Shown: positions 35,180 to 45,946, numbered from the stretch's first letter. The stretch: DNA of 64,000 bases from Pseudomonadota bacterium (GCA_021324155.1 JAJPJQ010000031.1:89566-153565); one strand, 5' to 3'. Numbers and translations: made by a program. The notes: generated by a model not told the origin, from the sequence alone.

Positions 35180-37479
35180 ATCTTTCCCATGGCGCGGAGG
35201 ATTTTTTCCGGCGTGATCGGCAGCGAGCGGACGCGCACGCCCAGCGCGTCGTAGACGGCGTTGCCGATGGCCGGGCCGACGGTAACGATGGAGGTCTGCG
35301 CCATTCCCTTGGAGCCGAACGGCCCCGGGCCGTCGCCTTTCTCAAGCATGGAAGAATAAAAATCCTCCGGCACGTCCTTCATGAGCGGCAGGCGGTATTG
35401 AAAAGGATCGCCGTTCTGGAATTGTCCGTCCTGATAGACCGTTTCCTCGAACAGCGCGTGCCCGAAACCCATCACGGCGCCGCCGTCGGTCTGCGCTTTC
35501 GCCGACGGATAGTGGATCGCTTTACCCGCGTCGGCGATGATCGCGTAGCCTAAGATGCGCAGCTCGCCGGTGTCGCGATTGACTTCCAGATCGAGCGCGG
35601 CGCCGCTCGGCGCCCAGTGATCCATGCCGGCGAAGGCCGAGTCCTTCACCATCGGCGGCGCGCTGTGATAGCCGACCGCTTTCAAAACCACGCTGCCGCC
35701 GTAACAGCGGACGATGTCGGCGATGGAAAAAGCCGCCTCGCCCCAGCAGAGCTTACCGGCGATTATCCGCCACTCTTCGGGTTTGCCGCCCTTCGCCTGT
35801 GACGCGAGCGTGAACAATTCTTGCTTAAGCTGTTTGCAGGCGTTGTGCACGGCGTTGCCCATCTGCATCGTCGTGCGCTGCGCGCTGACGCCGGCGAACG
35901 GTAGGCTCACCGCCGTGTCCGGCGTGCCCACGCGCACCTGCGATTGAGGGATCTCCAGAGTCTCCGATGCGATCACGCTGAAAAGATTGTGCGTCCCCTG
36001 GCCGATCTCGGCCGCGTTGTGCTGGATCGTCAGCACGCCGCGAGCATCCATCGTCACGAGCGCGTAGGCGCGACCGCCGCCCATCGATCCGTGGCGCAGG
36101 CTGAGCGCCATGCCGCGCCCGCGCACCCAGGGCGAGCTACTGGCGGCCTTCTTCTCCGGCGCAAGATCGGACTTGCCGTCCCAACCGATACCCGCAATCG
36201 CTTCGCTCATCAGATCGAGATAGTCGGTGTCCATCGCCGGAGTGCCTTTACAAACATAATCGCCGCGCAGAAGAACGTTCTTCTTACGAAAGGCATAAGG
36301 GTCCATGCCGACCTGGCGTGCAACCGAATCGATCGTGCATTCGATGCCCCAGGTTGTCTGGACCTTTCCCGTTGCGCGCGTGTGCCCGGCGGGCACCTTA
36401 TTGGTGTAGGCGCAGCGCCCGCGGACGCGCAGGTTGGGAATGCGGTAGCAGCCCCATGCGGAAATCACCGAGTTGTGCAAGCCGGTGGCGCCGCCGGTGG
36501 TATAGGCGCCGGTATCCACGACCAGTTCGACGTCGAGCGCCGTGATGGTGCCGTCGGCCTTGACGCCCATTTTCGCCTTGAACACCTCGGCGTGCCGCGA
36601 GTTCTGCCGAAAACTGTACTCTTCCGAGGGCACGAGGCGAACCGGGCGTTGGAGGCGCCGCGTGAGCAGCAGCACGGCGTAATGCGCGGTCGTCGGAATC
36701 TTGGAACCGAAGCCACCGCCGACGTAGGGCACACGGAGCCGCACCTTGCCTGCCTCGAGCCCGAGAAAATGGGCGAACTCGCCGGCGTCGCGCATCGGCG
36801 ATGCAGTCGGAAGCCAGACGTTGACCTCGCCGTTGAGGTAGTGCATAAGACAGCCGCCGATCGGCTCCATCGGGTGATGGAACATCGACGGCGAGCTATA
36901 GGTCTCCTCGAAGACGCGGTCGGCCGCGCGAAAACCTTCTTCCACGTCGCCCCATATCAGGCTGTCTTCCAGCAATAGATTCGTGCCGCGTTCTTCGTGG
37001 AGAATTGGGGCGCCGGGCGCCAGCGCCTCGACGGCGTCGAACACCGGCGCCAGCGGCTCGTACTCGACATGAATCTTTTGCAGCGCGCGCTCGGCCGTGG
37101 CGAGGTCCTCGGCGGCGATCACCGCGACCAGATCGCCGTCGTAGCGAACTTTCTTGATCGCGACAAAGTCCTGATCGTCGGGGAGCTTGAAATGGTCATG
37201 CGCCCCTAGCTTGAGCCGCGGGTTGACGCCGTCGAGATGCTCCCGGTCAACGACGCCCAGAACGCCGGGCATCGCGAGCGCCTCCGACGCGTCGATGCTC
37301 AAGATTCGCGCGTGCGAGTAGGGACTCAACAGCGCCGCGGCGTAAATGGTTCCGGGCAAATCCGGCAGATCTTCGATGAACTGCGCCCGGCCCGTGACCT
37401 TTGCTTTCAGGTCGATGCGGCGCGGGGCGTCCGAAAATCGGCCGACTTTGTCCGTTGAATTTTTGTTCGCTGCTTCCAT
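35176..37479 (-). CDS. Molybdopterin-binding catalytic subunit of a molybdenum hydroxylase (XdhA/CoxL-like), catalytic Glu replaced
   Basis: A 767-residue subunit starting at the ATG 37479 (MEAANKNSTDKVGRF); a much longer frame to 38604 is rejected because its first 375 codons overlap a solute-binding gene in another frame. Family segments include KVTGRAQFIEDLPDLPG, PYVGGGFGSKIPTTAHYA and AEIGQGTHNLFSV. Near the C-terminus the usual KGxGE motif with the catalytic Glu reads GSKGMAQTS, with Gln728 in the Glu position. No CoxL-specific AYxCSFR is present. The substrate is unknown; the missing Glu suggests altered or lost activity. It is coupled to the FAD subunit gene. Confidence 0.9.
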   Translation of the reverse strand: MEAANKNSTDKVGRFSDAPRRIDLKAKVTGRAQFIEDLPDLPGTIYAAALLSPYSHARILSIDASEALAMPGVLGVVDREHLDGVNPRLKLGAHDHFKLPDDQDFVAIKKVRYDGDLVAVIAAEDLATAERALQKIHVEYEPLAPVFDAVEALAPGAPILHEERGTNLLLEDSLIWGDVEEGFRAADRVFEETYSSPSMFHHPMEPIGGCLMHYLNGEVNVWLPTASPMRDAGEFAHFLGLEAGKVRLRVPYVGGGFGSKIPTTAHYAVLLLTRRLQRPVRLVPSEEYSFRQNSRHAEVFKAKMGVKADGTITALDVELVVDTGAYTTGGATGLHNSVISAWGCYRIPNLRVRGRCAYTNKVPAGHTRATGKVQTTWGIECTIDSVARQVGMDPYAFRKKNVLLRGDYVCKGTPAMDTDYLDLMSEAIAGIGWDGKSDLAPEKKAASSSPWVRGRGMALSLRHGSMGGGRAYALVTMDARGVLTIQHNAAEIGQGTHNLFSVIASETLEIPQSQVRVGTPDTAVSLPFAGVSAQRTTMQMGNAVHNACKQLKQELFTLASQAKGGKPEEWRIIAGKLCWGEAAFSIADIVRCYGGSVVLKAVGYHSAPPMVKDSAFAGMDHWAPSGAALDLEVNRDTGELRILGYAIIADAGKAIHYPSAKAQTDGGAVMGFGHALFEETVYQDGQFQNGDPFQYRLPLMKDVPEDFYSSMLEKGDGPGPFGSKGMAQTSIVTVGPAIGNAVYDALGVRVRSLPITPEKILRAMGKI

Positions 37480-37529
37480 GATTCGTTCCGATCTTTCGCG
37501 AAATTTTTTGGCGCTCAGTGCGCGGCTCG

Positions 37530-38558
37530 TTACGAGGCTCCGAATATCTGCCGGTAAAGCTTCAACCCCTCCTCGGCGTTCTGCGAGCGGTCCGGGTGAA
37601 GCACAAGCCGCTTGAAGCCCTTGATGAGCCGCGGCGGATCGGGCTCGACTCCTTCGCGCAGCGTCACACGGCGAAAGCTCTTCAACAACTCCTGCCCGTC
37701 GCGTGAGAGCACGAAATCGATGAAGAGCTTTCCGGCGTTCGGATGCGGCGCCTTCGCCGCGAGCTGAATGCCGTCGAACTTGATCACGACCGGCTCGAGG
37801 TTGACCCAATCGACGGGCTGCCCCTGCGATTTGGACCACTCTACCGTGTGCGTGTAAGAGATCGCGAGCGGGAATTCGCCGACGCCCAGCATCTGCGTCC
37901 GCTGCGTCGCCCCGCGCGCGATGGCGGGCGCTTGCGCCGCGAGCGCCTTCAGATACTCCACCGCCCGCTGCTTTCCCCATGCCTGGACCAGACCGATCAG
38001 GAGTTCGTAGTTCTCGTCGTCGACCGAGATCTTCCCGCCCTTCCAACGGGGATCGAGCAGGTCGTTGTAACTCTTGGGCGCGTCTTCCATCTTCACCTGC
38101 TGGGTGTTGAAGCCGAGGCCGGTCGGCAGCGCGTAAGTGCCGGTCCAGTAGGCGTCCTTGTCCTTCAGATCGGCGCTGAAAAAGCGGCGCTCCGGCGAAT
38201 CGTAAGCCGTGCTCAACTTTTTTTGCTTGAGCTCGTAAATGAACTCGGGCGTGGTCTGCGAGACGACGTCCCAATTCACCTTGCCGGCGCGCGCCTCGAG
38301 CATGATCTTCTGGTGCAGCCCGACGCTGCCGCTGCGCCAGTAGCTCGCCTTGACGAAGGGATAGCGCTTCATGAACTCGTCGACGAGCTTTTGCGACTGG
38401 TCCTGGGCGATCGTGCTCCACCACGCGAGCTCGCCCTCTTTCTTCGCGCCCTCGATCAATTTCGGGTCCGCGGAGTGCGCCGGCGGCGGGAATAGAAGGA
38501 CGGCGGCGCAGAGGGCCGCGATCAGTATCAAGCACGGTGTGGCGACGAAATATTTCAT
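37530..38558 (-). CDS. ABC-transporter solute-binding protein (iron/thiamine type), next to molybdenum hydroxylase
   Basis: A 342-residue exported binding protein from the ATG at 38558. The signal peptide is MKYFVATPCLILIAALCAAV followed by LLFPPPAHSA. The mature part starts DPKLIEGAKKEGELAWWST and contains YNDLLDPRWKGGKISVDDE, as in the protein at 29976-31001. The longer frame to 38645 adds an implausible charged N-terminus. It lies 50 bp upstream of the Mo subunit gene in the same direction. The ligand is not evident and no permease or ATPase gene is near. Confidence 0.87.
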   Translation of the reverse strand: MKYFVATPCLILIAALCAAVLLFPPPAHSADPKLIEGAKKEGELAWWSTIAQDQSQKLVDEFMKRYPFVKASYWRSGSVGLHQKIMLEARAGKVNWDVVSQTTPEFIYELKQKKLSTAYDSPERRFFSADLKDKDAYWTGTYALPTGLGFNTQQVKMEDAPKSYNDLLDPRWKGGKISVDDENYELLIGLVQAWGKQRAVEYLKALAAQAPAIARGATQRTQMLGVGEFPLAISYTHTVEWSKSQGQPVDWVNLEPVVIKFDGIQLAAKAPHPNAGKLFIDFVLSRDGQELLKSFRRVTLREGVEPDPPRLIKGFKRLVLHPDRSQNAEEGLKLYRQIFGAS

Positions 38559-38645
38559 GCCGGAATCGCCCGCCGCACGCATCCCAGCCGCGGGCCCTCG
38601 CCATCTCATAACAATTTTCTCGCCAATTAAAAAACAGCTATTCAA

Positions 38646-39075
38646 GCGCCGCTGCCGGCAGGCTGCGGAGCCGGGGCGATGCCGCCTTTTTCAAAGTGAG
38701 CTCGAAGTGGCGCCGGATCTGCGGGATCCTCCTCGTCGGAATCGATCATCATGCCGCCTTCCTTCAGCGGCAGCAAGACGGCGTCGTCGTGTTTCTTGGC
38801 GCAAGTATGAAAGCCGGTCGGGTAAACCCCGGCAGCCGAAACGGATCGCCAGATGACGCGCCGGCTCGGGACCGGTGTTGAAGTGTTGGTGGTACCAGCC
38901 GCCCGGCGGGCAGTAAATGTCCAATCGATCTGGACGACTTGATCGGCGTGCCCGTTCTCGTAGGGCCTGGGGCCGAGCTCCTTCGGCCAGAGCCGCGCGT
39001 ACCCGGTCGACCGAAGCCCGACCAGGATCGCCCCGGCGCCGTGGTAATGCGCCTTGTGATAGCATCCGACCCGGC
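38646..39075 (-). pseudogene. Frameshifted cupin-domain protein remnant
   Basis: On the minus strand one frame gives [20 protein letters not shown], then [20 protein letters not shown] and DQVVQIDW. The next frame continues [20 protein letters not shown] and HLAIRFGC. A third, equal to the first, gives [19 protein letters not shown] and ends at the TGA just above 38645. These pieces join into the C-terminal two thirds of a cupin enzyme with metal-binding histidines (HKAHYH, HQHFN). At least two compensating frameshifts and loss of the N-terminus make it a pseudogene. It lies upstream of the solute-binding/molybdenum hydroxylase genes. Confidence 0.7.
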
Positions 39076-39138
39076 CATTCCGAGATATGTCCGATCAGGC
39101 AGTTGCCTAAAAACTTAGCCGCATTGTTCCTCAGCGCT

Positions 39139-39669
39139 TTAATTTTTCTCCGCCAGCAGACGTCGAATCCAAGACTCCGTTGTTTCGTAGCCGCCTTCAC
39201 CGATTCGGAGGTAGCGATATTTTCCCCCTCGGTCGATCAGCATTAATGTCGGCCAGGCTCGAACACCGAATTCGTTCCACATCTCGGAATTGCTATCGAT
39301 TACGACGGGATATTTGATGTCGAGCTCTTTGACTGCCGCCGCGACGCGGACCGACGATTTCTCCCAAAAAAACTCGGGCGTGTGAATGCCGATGATCTTT
39401 AGACCGTCTGCTGCGTACTTATTATGCCAGGTCCGCAACTGCGGAACCGTGTTCCGGCAATTAATTCAGCCATAGGTCCAGAATTCGACGAGGACAACCT
39501 GACCAACAAAGTCATTTACGGTTAACGGCGCGCTATTAATCCATTCGGAGCCGTTGATTTTCGCCGCGGGATCTCCGATCTGCAACGTTCCACGACTGGC
39601 GTCGAGGCTGGCAATGACGAGAATCGGCAGCAAAACGATCGCCAGGAATAGCTGCTTTTGCAATTTCAT
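39139..39669 (-). CDS. Candidate selenoprotein: exported thioredoxin/TlpA-like redoxin with Sec (TGA) in the UxxC motif
   Basis: A 176-residue frame from ATG 39669 to 39139 contains one in-frame TGA at 39466-39468. Upstream it encodes a signal or anchor segment ([16 protein letters not shown]) and [13 protein letters not shown]. Downstream comes [20 protein letters not shown] and the rest of a redoxin fold (PVVIDSN, the cis-Pro WPTLMLID). The TGA falls exactly on the first Cys of the usual WTYxCINC, giving U68-I-N-C71. A SECIS-like hairpin follows at once (39430-39448). The ATG overlaps the msrQ stop by 4 bp, so it is the third gene of an msrPQ operon and may supply or relay electrons in the periplasm. 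The alternative, a nonsense mutation, is less likely given position and hairpin. Confidence 0.8.
39430..39448 (-). promoter_or_regulatory. SECIS-like hairpin directly downstream of the in-frame TGA
   Basis: Counting the U of UGA as 1, nucleotides 21-39 of the RNA read GGUUCCGCAGUUGCGGACC. They fold as GGU/ACC, one bulged U, CCGC/GCGG and an AGUU loop. The E. coli fdhF element, GGUUGCAGGUCUGCACC, has the same plan: GGU/ACC, a bulged U and a loop with GU bound by SelB. A lower stem UGCC(GG)/(CC)UGGCA at 39425-39459 is possible. Loop distance and a G in the first two loop bases agree with the published bacterial SECIS rules as I remember them. Confidence 0.7.
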
Positions 39670-40307
39670 TGGCTTTGAACCTTCTGCGCCACCGGCGATA
39701 CTTGTAAACGACGAAAGCGGCCGGCGATTTTGGCCAATGACTGAGTCGACCAGAAACGATATAATAAAAGGACTCCGAGAACGACTCCGAATATAAGCGG
39801 CCAGCGGATGTCCTTCTTGACCAGCCACCAGTAATGGATCACGCCGCCCGCCGCAATGAAATAGATCATTCGATGAAGCTTTTGCCAGCGTTTGCCGAGG
39901 CGCCGTACCATCGCCGAGGTTGAGGTTACGGCGAGCGGAATCAAGAAAATGAAGCTCGCGAATCCGATGGTGATGAACGGCCGCTTCGCGACGTCTTTGA
40001 GGATTCCGGGAAAGTCGAAGAACTGATCGAGCCAGATATAGGTCGTGAAATGCAGGCAGCCGTAAAAGAATGCGAAGAGTCCGAGCATGCGGCGGAATTG
40101 AATCGCGTCTTTCCAGCCGGTGAGCTTGCGCAGCGGCGTGACCGTGAGCGTGATCAAAAGAAAAATGATCGTCGAGTCGCCGGTCCAGTGCGTGATCACT
40201 TCGATGGGATTGGCGCCTAGATTGTCGGTAAGCGCGAACCAGCCGAGCAGCGCTAGCGGCGTCAGCGACGTGAGAAAAACCGCGACCTTGAAAATTTTTA
40301 GCTTCAA
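39666..40307 (-). CDS. msrQ: Heme-binding membrane subunit of periplasmic methionine sulfoxide reductase (MsrQ/YedZ)
   Basis: A 213-residue protein with about six transmembrane helices and the ferric-reductase-like family histidines (for example FFYGCLHFTTY and WQKLHRMIYF, plus IHYWWLVKKD). It takes electrons from a quinone or flavin and passes them to MsrP. It follows msrP with a 4-bp gap, the standard arrangement, and overlaps the candidate selenoprotein gene by 4 bp at its end. Length and N-terminus (MKLKIFKVAVFLTSLTPLA) are normal. Confidence 0.92.
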   Translation of the reverse strand: MKLKIFKVAVFLTSLTPLALLGWFALTDNLGANPIEVITHWTGDSTIIFLLITLTVTPLRKLTGWKDAIQFRRMLGLFAFFYGCLHFTTYIWLDQFFDFPGILKDVAKRPFITIGFASFIFLIPLAVTSTSAMVRRLGKRWQKLHRMIYFIAAGGVIHYWWLVKKDIRWPLIFGVVLGVLLLYRFWSTQSLAKIAGRFRRLQVSPVAQKVQSQ

Positions 40308-40311
40308 CGTT

Positions 40312-41271
<960 letters not shown>

Positions 41272-41285
41272 AAGTCCCTTACTCG

Positions 41286-43928
41286 TTAGTGATAATATTG
41301 TTGGATCAGCTTGGCGACTAAACCCGTCCAGCCGGTTTGGTGACTCGCGCCGATTCCTGCGCCGTTGTCACCGTGGAAATATTCATGAAATGGGATCAGC
41401 TCGCGCCAGTGCGGATCGTCCTGGAACTTTTCCGTGCCGCCGAAAACCGCCCTTCTCCCCTGCTGGTCGCTGAGAAAGATGCCCATGAGCCGCCGTGAGA
41501 TTTCACCCGCCACTTCCCAAAGCGTCATCATCTTGCCCGATCCGGTCGGGCATTCCACTTTGAAGTCGTCGCCCAGATAGTAGTGAAATTTCTGCAGCGA
41601 CTCGATCAAGAGAAAATTCACAGGGAACCAGATCGGCCCGCGCCAGTTGGAGTTGCCGCCAAAAAGGCCGGTGCTTGATTCCGCCGGCTCGTAATCGACG
41701 CGATGCTCGGCGTCGTTGACTGATAGTTTGTAGGGATGATTGCAATGGTACTGCGAGAGCGCCCGGATTCCGTAGGGCGAGAGAAACTCGCGCTCGTCGA
41801 GCATGGTGCGGAGAATTCTGCGCAGCTGATCCTGCGTCGCGATGGATAACAGCCGCCGCTCCTTCATGCCCGGCGTCCACATACAGGCGACGTTTCCCGT
41901 GAGATCGGGACGATTGTCGATGAACCACTGCATGCGCCGCTTGAAGCCGGGTAGCCGGTCGAGCAGCTCGGGCTCGAGCGTCTCGACGGCGAAAAGCGGA
42001 ATGAGGCCGACCATCGAGCGGATCTTCATCGGAAAGTGGCTGCCATCAGAAAGCTTCAGCACATCGTAGAAAAAGCCGTCCTCCTCGTTCCACAAGCCGA
42101 CGCCGTCCTGCCCGCGGTGGCTCATCGCGTGCGCGATGTAGATGAAGTGTTCCCAGAATTTGCTCGCCACGTCCTCGTACACCGGGTCTTCCTTGGATAA
42201 TTCCAGCGCGATCGCCAGCAGATTCAACGTGTACATCGCCATCCAGCTCGTTCCGTCGGACTGCTCGATATGCCCGCCGGTCGGCAGCGGAGCGCTGCGA
42301 TCGAAGACGCCGATGTTGTCGAGGCCGAGGAATCCGCCCTGAAAGATGTTCATTCCGTCGGCATCCTTCCGATTCACCCACCAGGTGAAGTTGAGAAGGA
42401 GTTTATGAAAAATCCGCTCGAGGAAGACACGGTCGCCCTTGCCGCGGCGCTTTTTATCGACCTTATAAACCCGCCACGCGGCCCACGCATGAACGGGAGG
42501 ATTCACGTCGCCGAAGGCCCACTCGTAAGCCGGAATCTGACCGTTTGGGTGCATGTACCATTCGCGCAGCATCAGCATCAGCTGCTCTTTGGCAAAATCG
42601 GGATCGGCCAGCGCGAGTGGAATGCAATGAAAGGCCAGGTCCCATGCCGCGTACCACGGGTACTCCCACTTGTCCGGCATCGAGATCACATCGGCATTGT
42701 ACAGATGCGGCCATTCATGGTTGCGTCCGTTGCGGCGCTCCGCCGGTGGGGCGGGATGGCGCGAGTCGCCCTCGAGCCAGTCCTTGACGACGAAATGATA
42801 GAACTGCTTCGACCAGAGCATGCCGCCCAACGCCTGGCGCATGACTTTTTTCGCGTCGTCGGTGGCGTTCGCGGGACTGACGGCGGCGTAGAACTCGTCG
42901 GCTTCCTTTTTTCGCTCGGAGAAAATGCCGTCGAAATCCGCGAACGCCGATCCTGGGTGCGACATCTGCTTATCCGTGAGCCTCAGCTTCACTACGGCGC
43001 TCCGGCCGGGGGCGACCTTGAGTCGATAGTGGCCCGCGGCTTTAGTTCCCGATGCGCTGGGATTCACCGCTGTGGTAACGCCGCGGATGACATATTCATG
43101 GAAAGCGTCCTTGACGTAGCCCGCCGAACCGGCACCCCAGAGTTTCTGCCCGTTCGATTCATTCTCCGTAAATAACGTTTCGGGATTGCCTTCACAGTAA
43201 AGCCATCGTCTGCCATAGTACGCTTGCTGCAATTCGATCGGAACGACGCCTTCGACCGGTTCGCCGCGGCGGAGCTGCGGCTTCTCGCCGGACGCACCCC
43301 ACGACCAGGTATTGCGGAACCAAACGGTTGGCAGCAGATGCAGCTCGGCAGCGTCCGGTCCGCGATTGATCGCTTCGATGCGAATGAGAATGTCGTCTGG
43401 TGAGCCCTTGGCGTATTCGACAAAAACATCGAAGTAGCGATTCTCCTCGAATACGCCGGTGTCGATGAGCTCGAATTCGAGCGCGCTCCGGCCGCGTCGG
43501 CGGTTTTCTTCGACAAGCTTTGCGTACGGAAACTCTTTTTGCGGATACTTGTAGAGATACTTCATGTAGGAGTGAGTCGGCGTCGAGTCGAGATAGAAAT
43601 AATATTCTTTGACGTCTTCGCCGTGATTGCCCTCGCTACCCGTCAAGCCGAAAAGCCGCTCTTTGAGAATAGGATCGCGGCCGTTCCAAAGCGCTAGCGC
43701 GAAACAAATGTACTGGCGCCGGTCGGAGATGCCCGCGATGCCGTCTTCCCCCCAACGATACGCGCGGCTCCGCGCCTGGTCGTGCGAAAAATAATCCCAG
43801 GCATTCCCATGTGGGCTGTAATCCTCGCGCACGGTGCCCCATTGGCGTTCGGAAAGATACGGCCCCCAACGCTTCCAGTTCGCCTTGCGTTCACGGTCTT
43901 CCTGAAGTCTTAGCTCTTCTTTGTTCAC
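41286..43928 (-). CDS. MGH1-like/GH63-type glucosidase
   Basis: An 880-residue protein resembling the large bacterial GH63-related glucosidases, all-alpha (alpha/alpha)6-barrel enzymes. Recognisable segments are the N-terminal [30 protein letters not shown] and [11 protein letters not shown], the acidic [22 protein letters not shown], and the C-terminal [19 protein letters not shown]. No signal peptide is seen, so it probably acts on alpha-glucosyl substrates in the cytoplasm. The next gene downstream in the sequence order is a debranching-type glucosidase 13 bp away, so the pair may process glycogen or compatible-solute glucosides such as mannosyl/glucosylglycerate. Confidence 0.88.
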   Translation of the reverse strand: MNKEELRLQEDRERKANWKRWGPYLSERQWGTVREDYSPHGNAWDYFSHDQARSRAYRWGEDGIAGISDRRQYICFALALWNGRDPILKERLFGLTGSEGNHGEDVKEYYFYLDSTPTHSYMKYLYKYPQKEFPYAKLVEENRRRGRSALEFELIDTGVFEENRYFDVFVEYAKGSPDDILIRIEAINRGPDAAELHLLPTVWFRNTWSWGASGEKPQLRRGEPVEGVVPIELQQAYYGRRWLYCEGNPETLFTENESNGQKLWGAGSAGYVKDAFHEYVIRGVTTAVNPSASGTKAAGHYRLKVAPGRSAVVKLRLTDKQMSHPGSAFADFDGIFSERKKEADEFYAAVSPANATDDAKKVMRQALGGMLWSKQFYHFVVKDWLEGDSRHPAPPAERRNGRNHEWPHLYNADVISMPDKWEYPWYAAWDLAFHCIPLALADPDFAKEQLMLMLREWYMHPNGQIPAYEWAFGDVNPPVHAWAAWRVYKVDKKRRGKGDRVFLERIFHKLLLNFTWWVNRKDADGMNIFQGGFLGLDNIGVFDRSAPLPTGGHIEQSDGTSWMAMYTLNLLAIALELSKEDPVYEDVASKFWEHFIYIAHAMSHRGQDGVGLWNEEDGFFYDVLKLSDGSHFPMKIRSMVGLIPLFAVETLEPELLDRLPGFKRRMQWFIDNRPDLTGNVACMWTPGMKERRLLSIATQDQLRRILRTMLDEREFLSPYGIRALSQYHCNHPYKLSVNDAEHRVDYEPAESSTGLFGGNSNWRGPIWFPVNFLLIESLQKFHYYLGDDFKVECPTGSGKMMTLWEVAGEISRRLMGIFLSDQQGRRAVFGGTEKFQDDPHWRELIPFHEYFHGDNGAGIGASHQTGWTGLVAKLIQQYYH

Positions 43929-43941
43929 GAGTTATCCCCCT

Positions 43942-45927
43942 CTACTTAGACGCAGCTCTCAAGCGGGAGGATGCAGAAATTCTATTGGTTTCAGCGGCCA
44001 AGACGATCCGGTCCAAGCGAAGCATCTCGCCCAACGACCACGCCTGAAACGGGCATCCATGCGGGACGTGAGGCGGTTCGGCATCGGCGATCTCGGAGAC
44101 ATGACCCAAGCCGGCTTCGTTTAGATGATCGAATATCGGCTGAAGAAATCTTCGCCTGGCCTCCAGTATCGCCTCGGCAGTTCCGCCGTGCACGCTGAGC
44201 CATGCTTCGACGAAAGGGCCGATGAGCCACGGCCACACGGTCCCCTGATGGTAGGCGCCGTCGCGCTCGCGCACCCCGCCCTCGTAGTGCGGGACATAGC
44301 CGGGCGCGCCCGGCGCGAGCGAGCGCAGGCCGAGCGGCGTCCAGAGGCGCGACTCGACAGCTGCGACTACCTTCGCGGCGCGTTCGCCATCCAAAAGCGC
44401 AACGGGAAGACCGCCAACGGCGAATATCTGATTGGGACGAAACGAGGCATCGACGGCGCCGCGTTGATGGTCGCTGTCAACCACATCGTAAAGACAACCG
44501 TCCCGCTCGTTCCAAAAACGAGAACGGAACGCTTCAAGTGCTCGTTCGAATACCGGCTTCCATTCGGCTGAAAATTTCCCGCCGATCCACAAGGCATTGA
44601 GCCACAGCGCTTCCACTTCCACCGGCTTCCCGATCCGCGGCGTGACGACCCAGTCGCCGACCTTGGCGTCCATCCAGGTGAGCTGCAGGCCGGGAACACC
44701 GGCGGCGAGGAGACCGTCATTATCCATGTGGATGTTGTAGCGCGCTCCCTTCGCGTATCCGTCGAGAATCGCTTCGACAGCGTCGGTGAGAGCTTTGCGA
44801 TCGGATTTTGATAATTGCGTGCCGCCCGATTTGGTCGCTCCTAAGAATTCATGAACCGCGATGACGTACCACAGAGAGGCGTCGACGGAATTGTATTCCG
44901 GAACATCGCCCTGGTCGGGAAAGCGATTCGGCAGCATCCCTTCCGACACGACCTTCGACCACTGCACCAATATGTCGCGCGCGTCGTCGAGGCGTCCGGT
45001 TGCGAGACACAATCCGCGCAGCGCGATGAACGTATCGCGGCCCCAGTCCGTAAACCACGGATAGCCGGCGACCACCGTTTTTCCCGAGCCGCGCCGCACG
45101 AGATAGGCGTCCGCGCTTCGCTCCATAGCGGAAGAAAACTTTTTTCGCCGGCGAAGCTCGGCGGTGCGGAGCCTGGTGAACGACGCATCGGCCTCGTCTC
45201 TCTCGGAAAGCAGCCCGCCCTCGAATCCTTCGGCGGCGAAAATGAGCCGCGCCTCGCCTTTAACGAGATCCCAATAAAACACTCCGGGAGCAGCAAGGTC
45301 TTCGCTCGCGTCGAGGCCTCGCGACCGCTCCTGCTCGTAAAGAAAATTTCGATACCAGTCGGGTTGATGGCGATATTCTCCGTTGTGCAATGTAACGATG
45401 CCGGGAATTCCCTCGTAGGGATGCCAGAGGACGCGGTCGCCTTTCATCTCAGGTTCGAAGCGGAACGAAGCGTTTTCGTGATGCATGGAATGATAATCGC
45501 GGCCGGAAAAAAACGGTCGGATGGAGAGATTCGCTATTTTCCCCGGACCCAGCATGCGCCACGAAAGCGCGGCGACCGCGCCGCCGTTCGGGACGAAAAG
45601 CTCGAACTGGATCTTGGTTCCGTCGCTCAATCCATATATCCATTGCGGCCAGGGATCGGCTTTGAACGATTCGATTCTTTGTGCGCCGTCGGGATGAACG
45701 ACATTAGGGTTGTACATTTGAGAGGAAAGCGGAAAAATCCCCGCTTCGGTCTCGACCGACGCGTCGAAGCCGTTGACAAGCACCACGCGACCGGCCGGCG
45801 GTTTGGTCGCGGCGAGGAGAAGAGCATGATAGCGGCGCGTCCGGATTCCGGACACGGTCCCCGAGGTGAAGCCGCCGAGTCCGTCGGTTTCGAGCCACTC
45901 GTCGCATTTCATTTTCTCAAAATCCAT
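43942..45927 (-). CDS. Glycogen debranching enzyme-like amylo-alpha-1,6-glucosidase
   Basis: A 661-residue protein of the prokaryotic/archaeal debranching family. An N-terminal beta-sandwich domain (about 1-240, starting CDEWLETDGLGGFTSGTVSGI) precedes the (alpha/alpha)6 catalytic domain with VAGYPWFTDWGRDTFIALRGL (about 290-310) and the C-terminal GTVWPWLIGPFVEAWL. It removes alpha-1,6 branches from glycogen or short alpha-glucans in the cytoplasm. It lies immediately upstream of the GH63-type enzyme in the same operon and 19 bp after the VOC gene. Length is typical. Confidence 0.92.
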   Translation of the reverse strand: MDFEKMKCDEWLETDGLGGFTSGTVSGIRTRRYHALLLAATKPPAGRVVLVNGFDASVETEAGIFPLSSQMYNPNVVHPDGAQRIESFKADPWPQWIYGLSDGTKIQFELFVPNGGAVAALSWRMLGPGKIANLSIRPFFSGRDYHSMHHENASFRFEPEMKGDRVLWHPYEGIPGIVTLHNGEYRHQPDWYRNFLYEQERSRGLDASEDLAAPGVFYWDLVKGEARLIFAAEGFEGGLLSERDEADASFTRLRTAELRRRKKFSSAMERSADAYLVRRGSGKTVVAGYPWFTDWGRDTFIALRGLCLATGRLDDARDILVQWSKVVSEGMLPNRFPDQGDVPEYNSVDASLWYVIAVHEFLGATKSGGTQLSKSDRKALTDAVEAILDGYAKGARYNIHMDNDGLLAAGVPGLQLTWMDAKVGDWVVTPRIGKPVEVEALWLNALWIGGKFSAEWKPVFERALEAFRSRFWNERDGCLYDVVDSDHQRGAVDASFRPNQIFAVGGLPVALLDGERAAKVVAAVESRLWTPLGLRSLAPGAPGYVPHYEGGVRERDGAYHQGTVWPWLIGPFVEAWLSVHGGTAEAILEARRRFLQPIFDHLNEAGLGHVSEIADAEPPHVPHGCPFQAWSLGEMLRLDRIVLAAETNRISASSRLRAASK

Positions 45928-45946
45928 ATGGAGCTCCTGTGCGCGG

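Noticed and set aside
37480..38604. Upstream extension of the molybdopterin subunit by 375 codons
   Set aside because: It is Arg/Gly-rich and overlaps the intact solute-binding protein gene in another frame; the family starts at MEAANKNSTDKVG.
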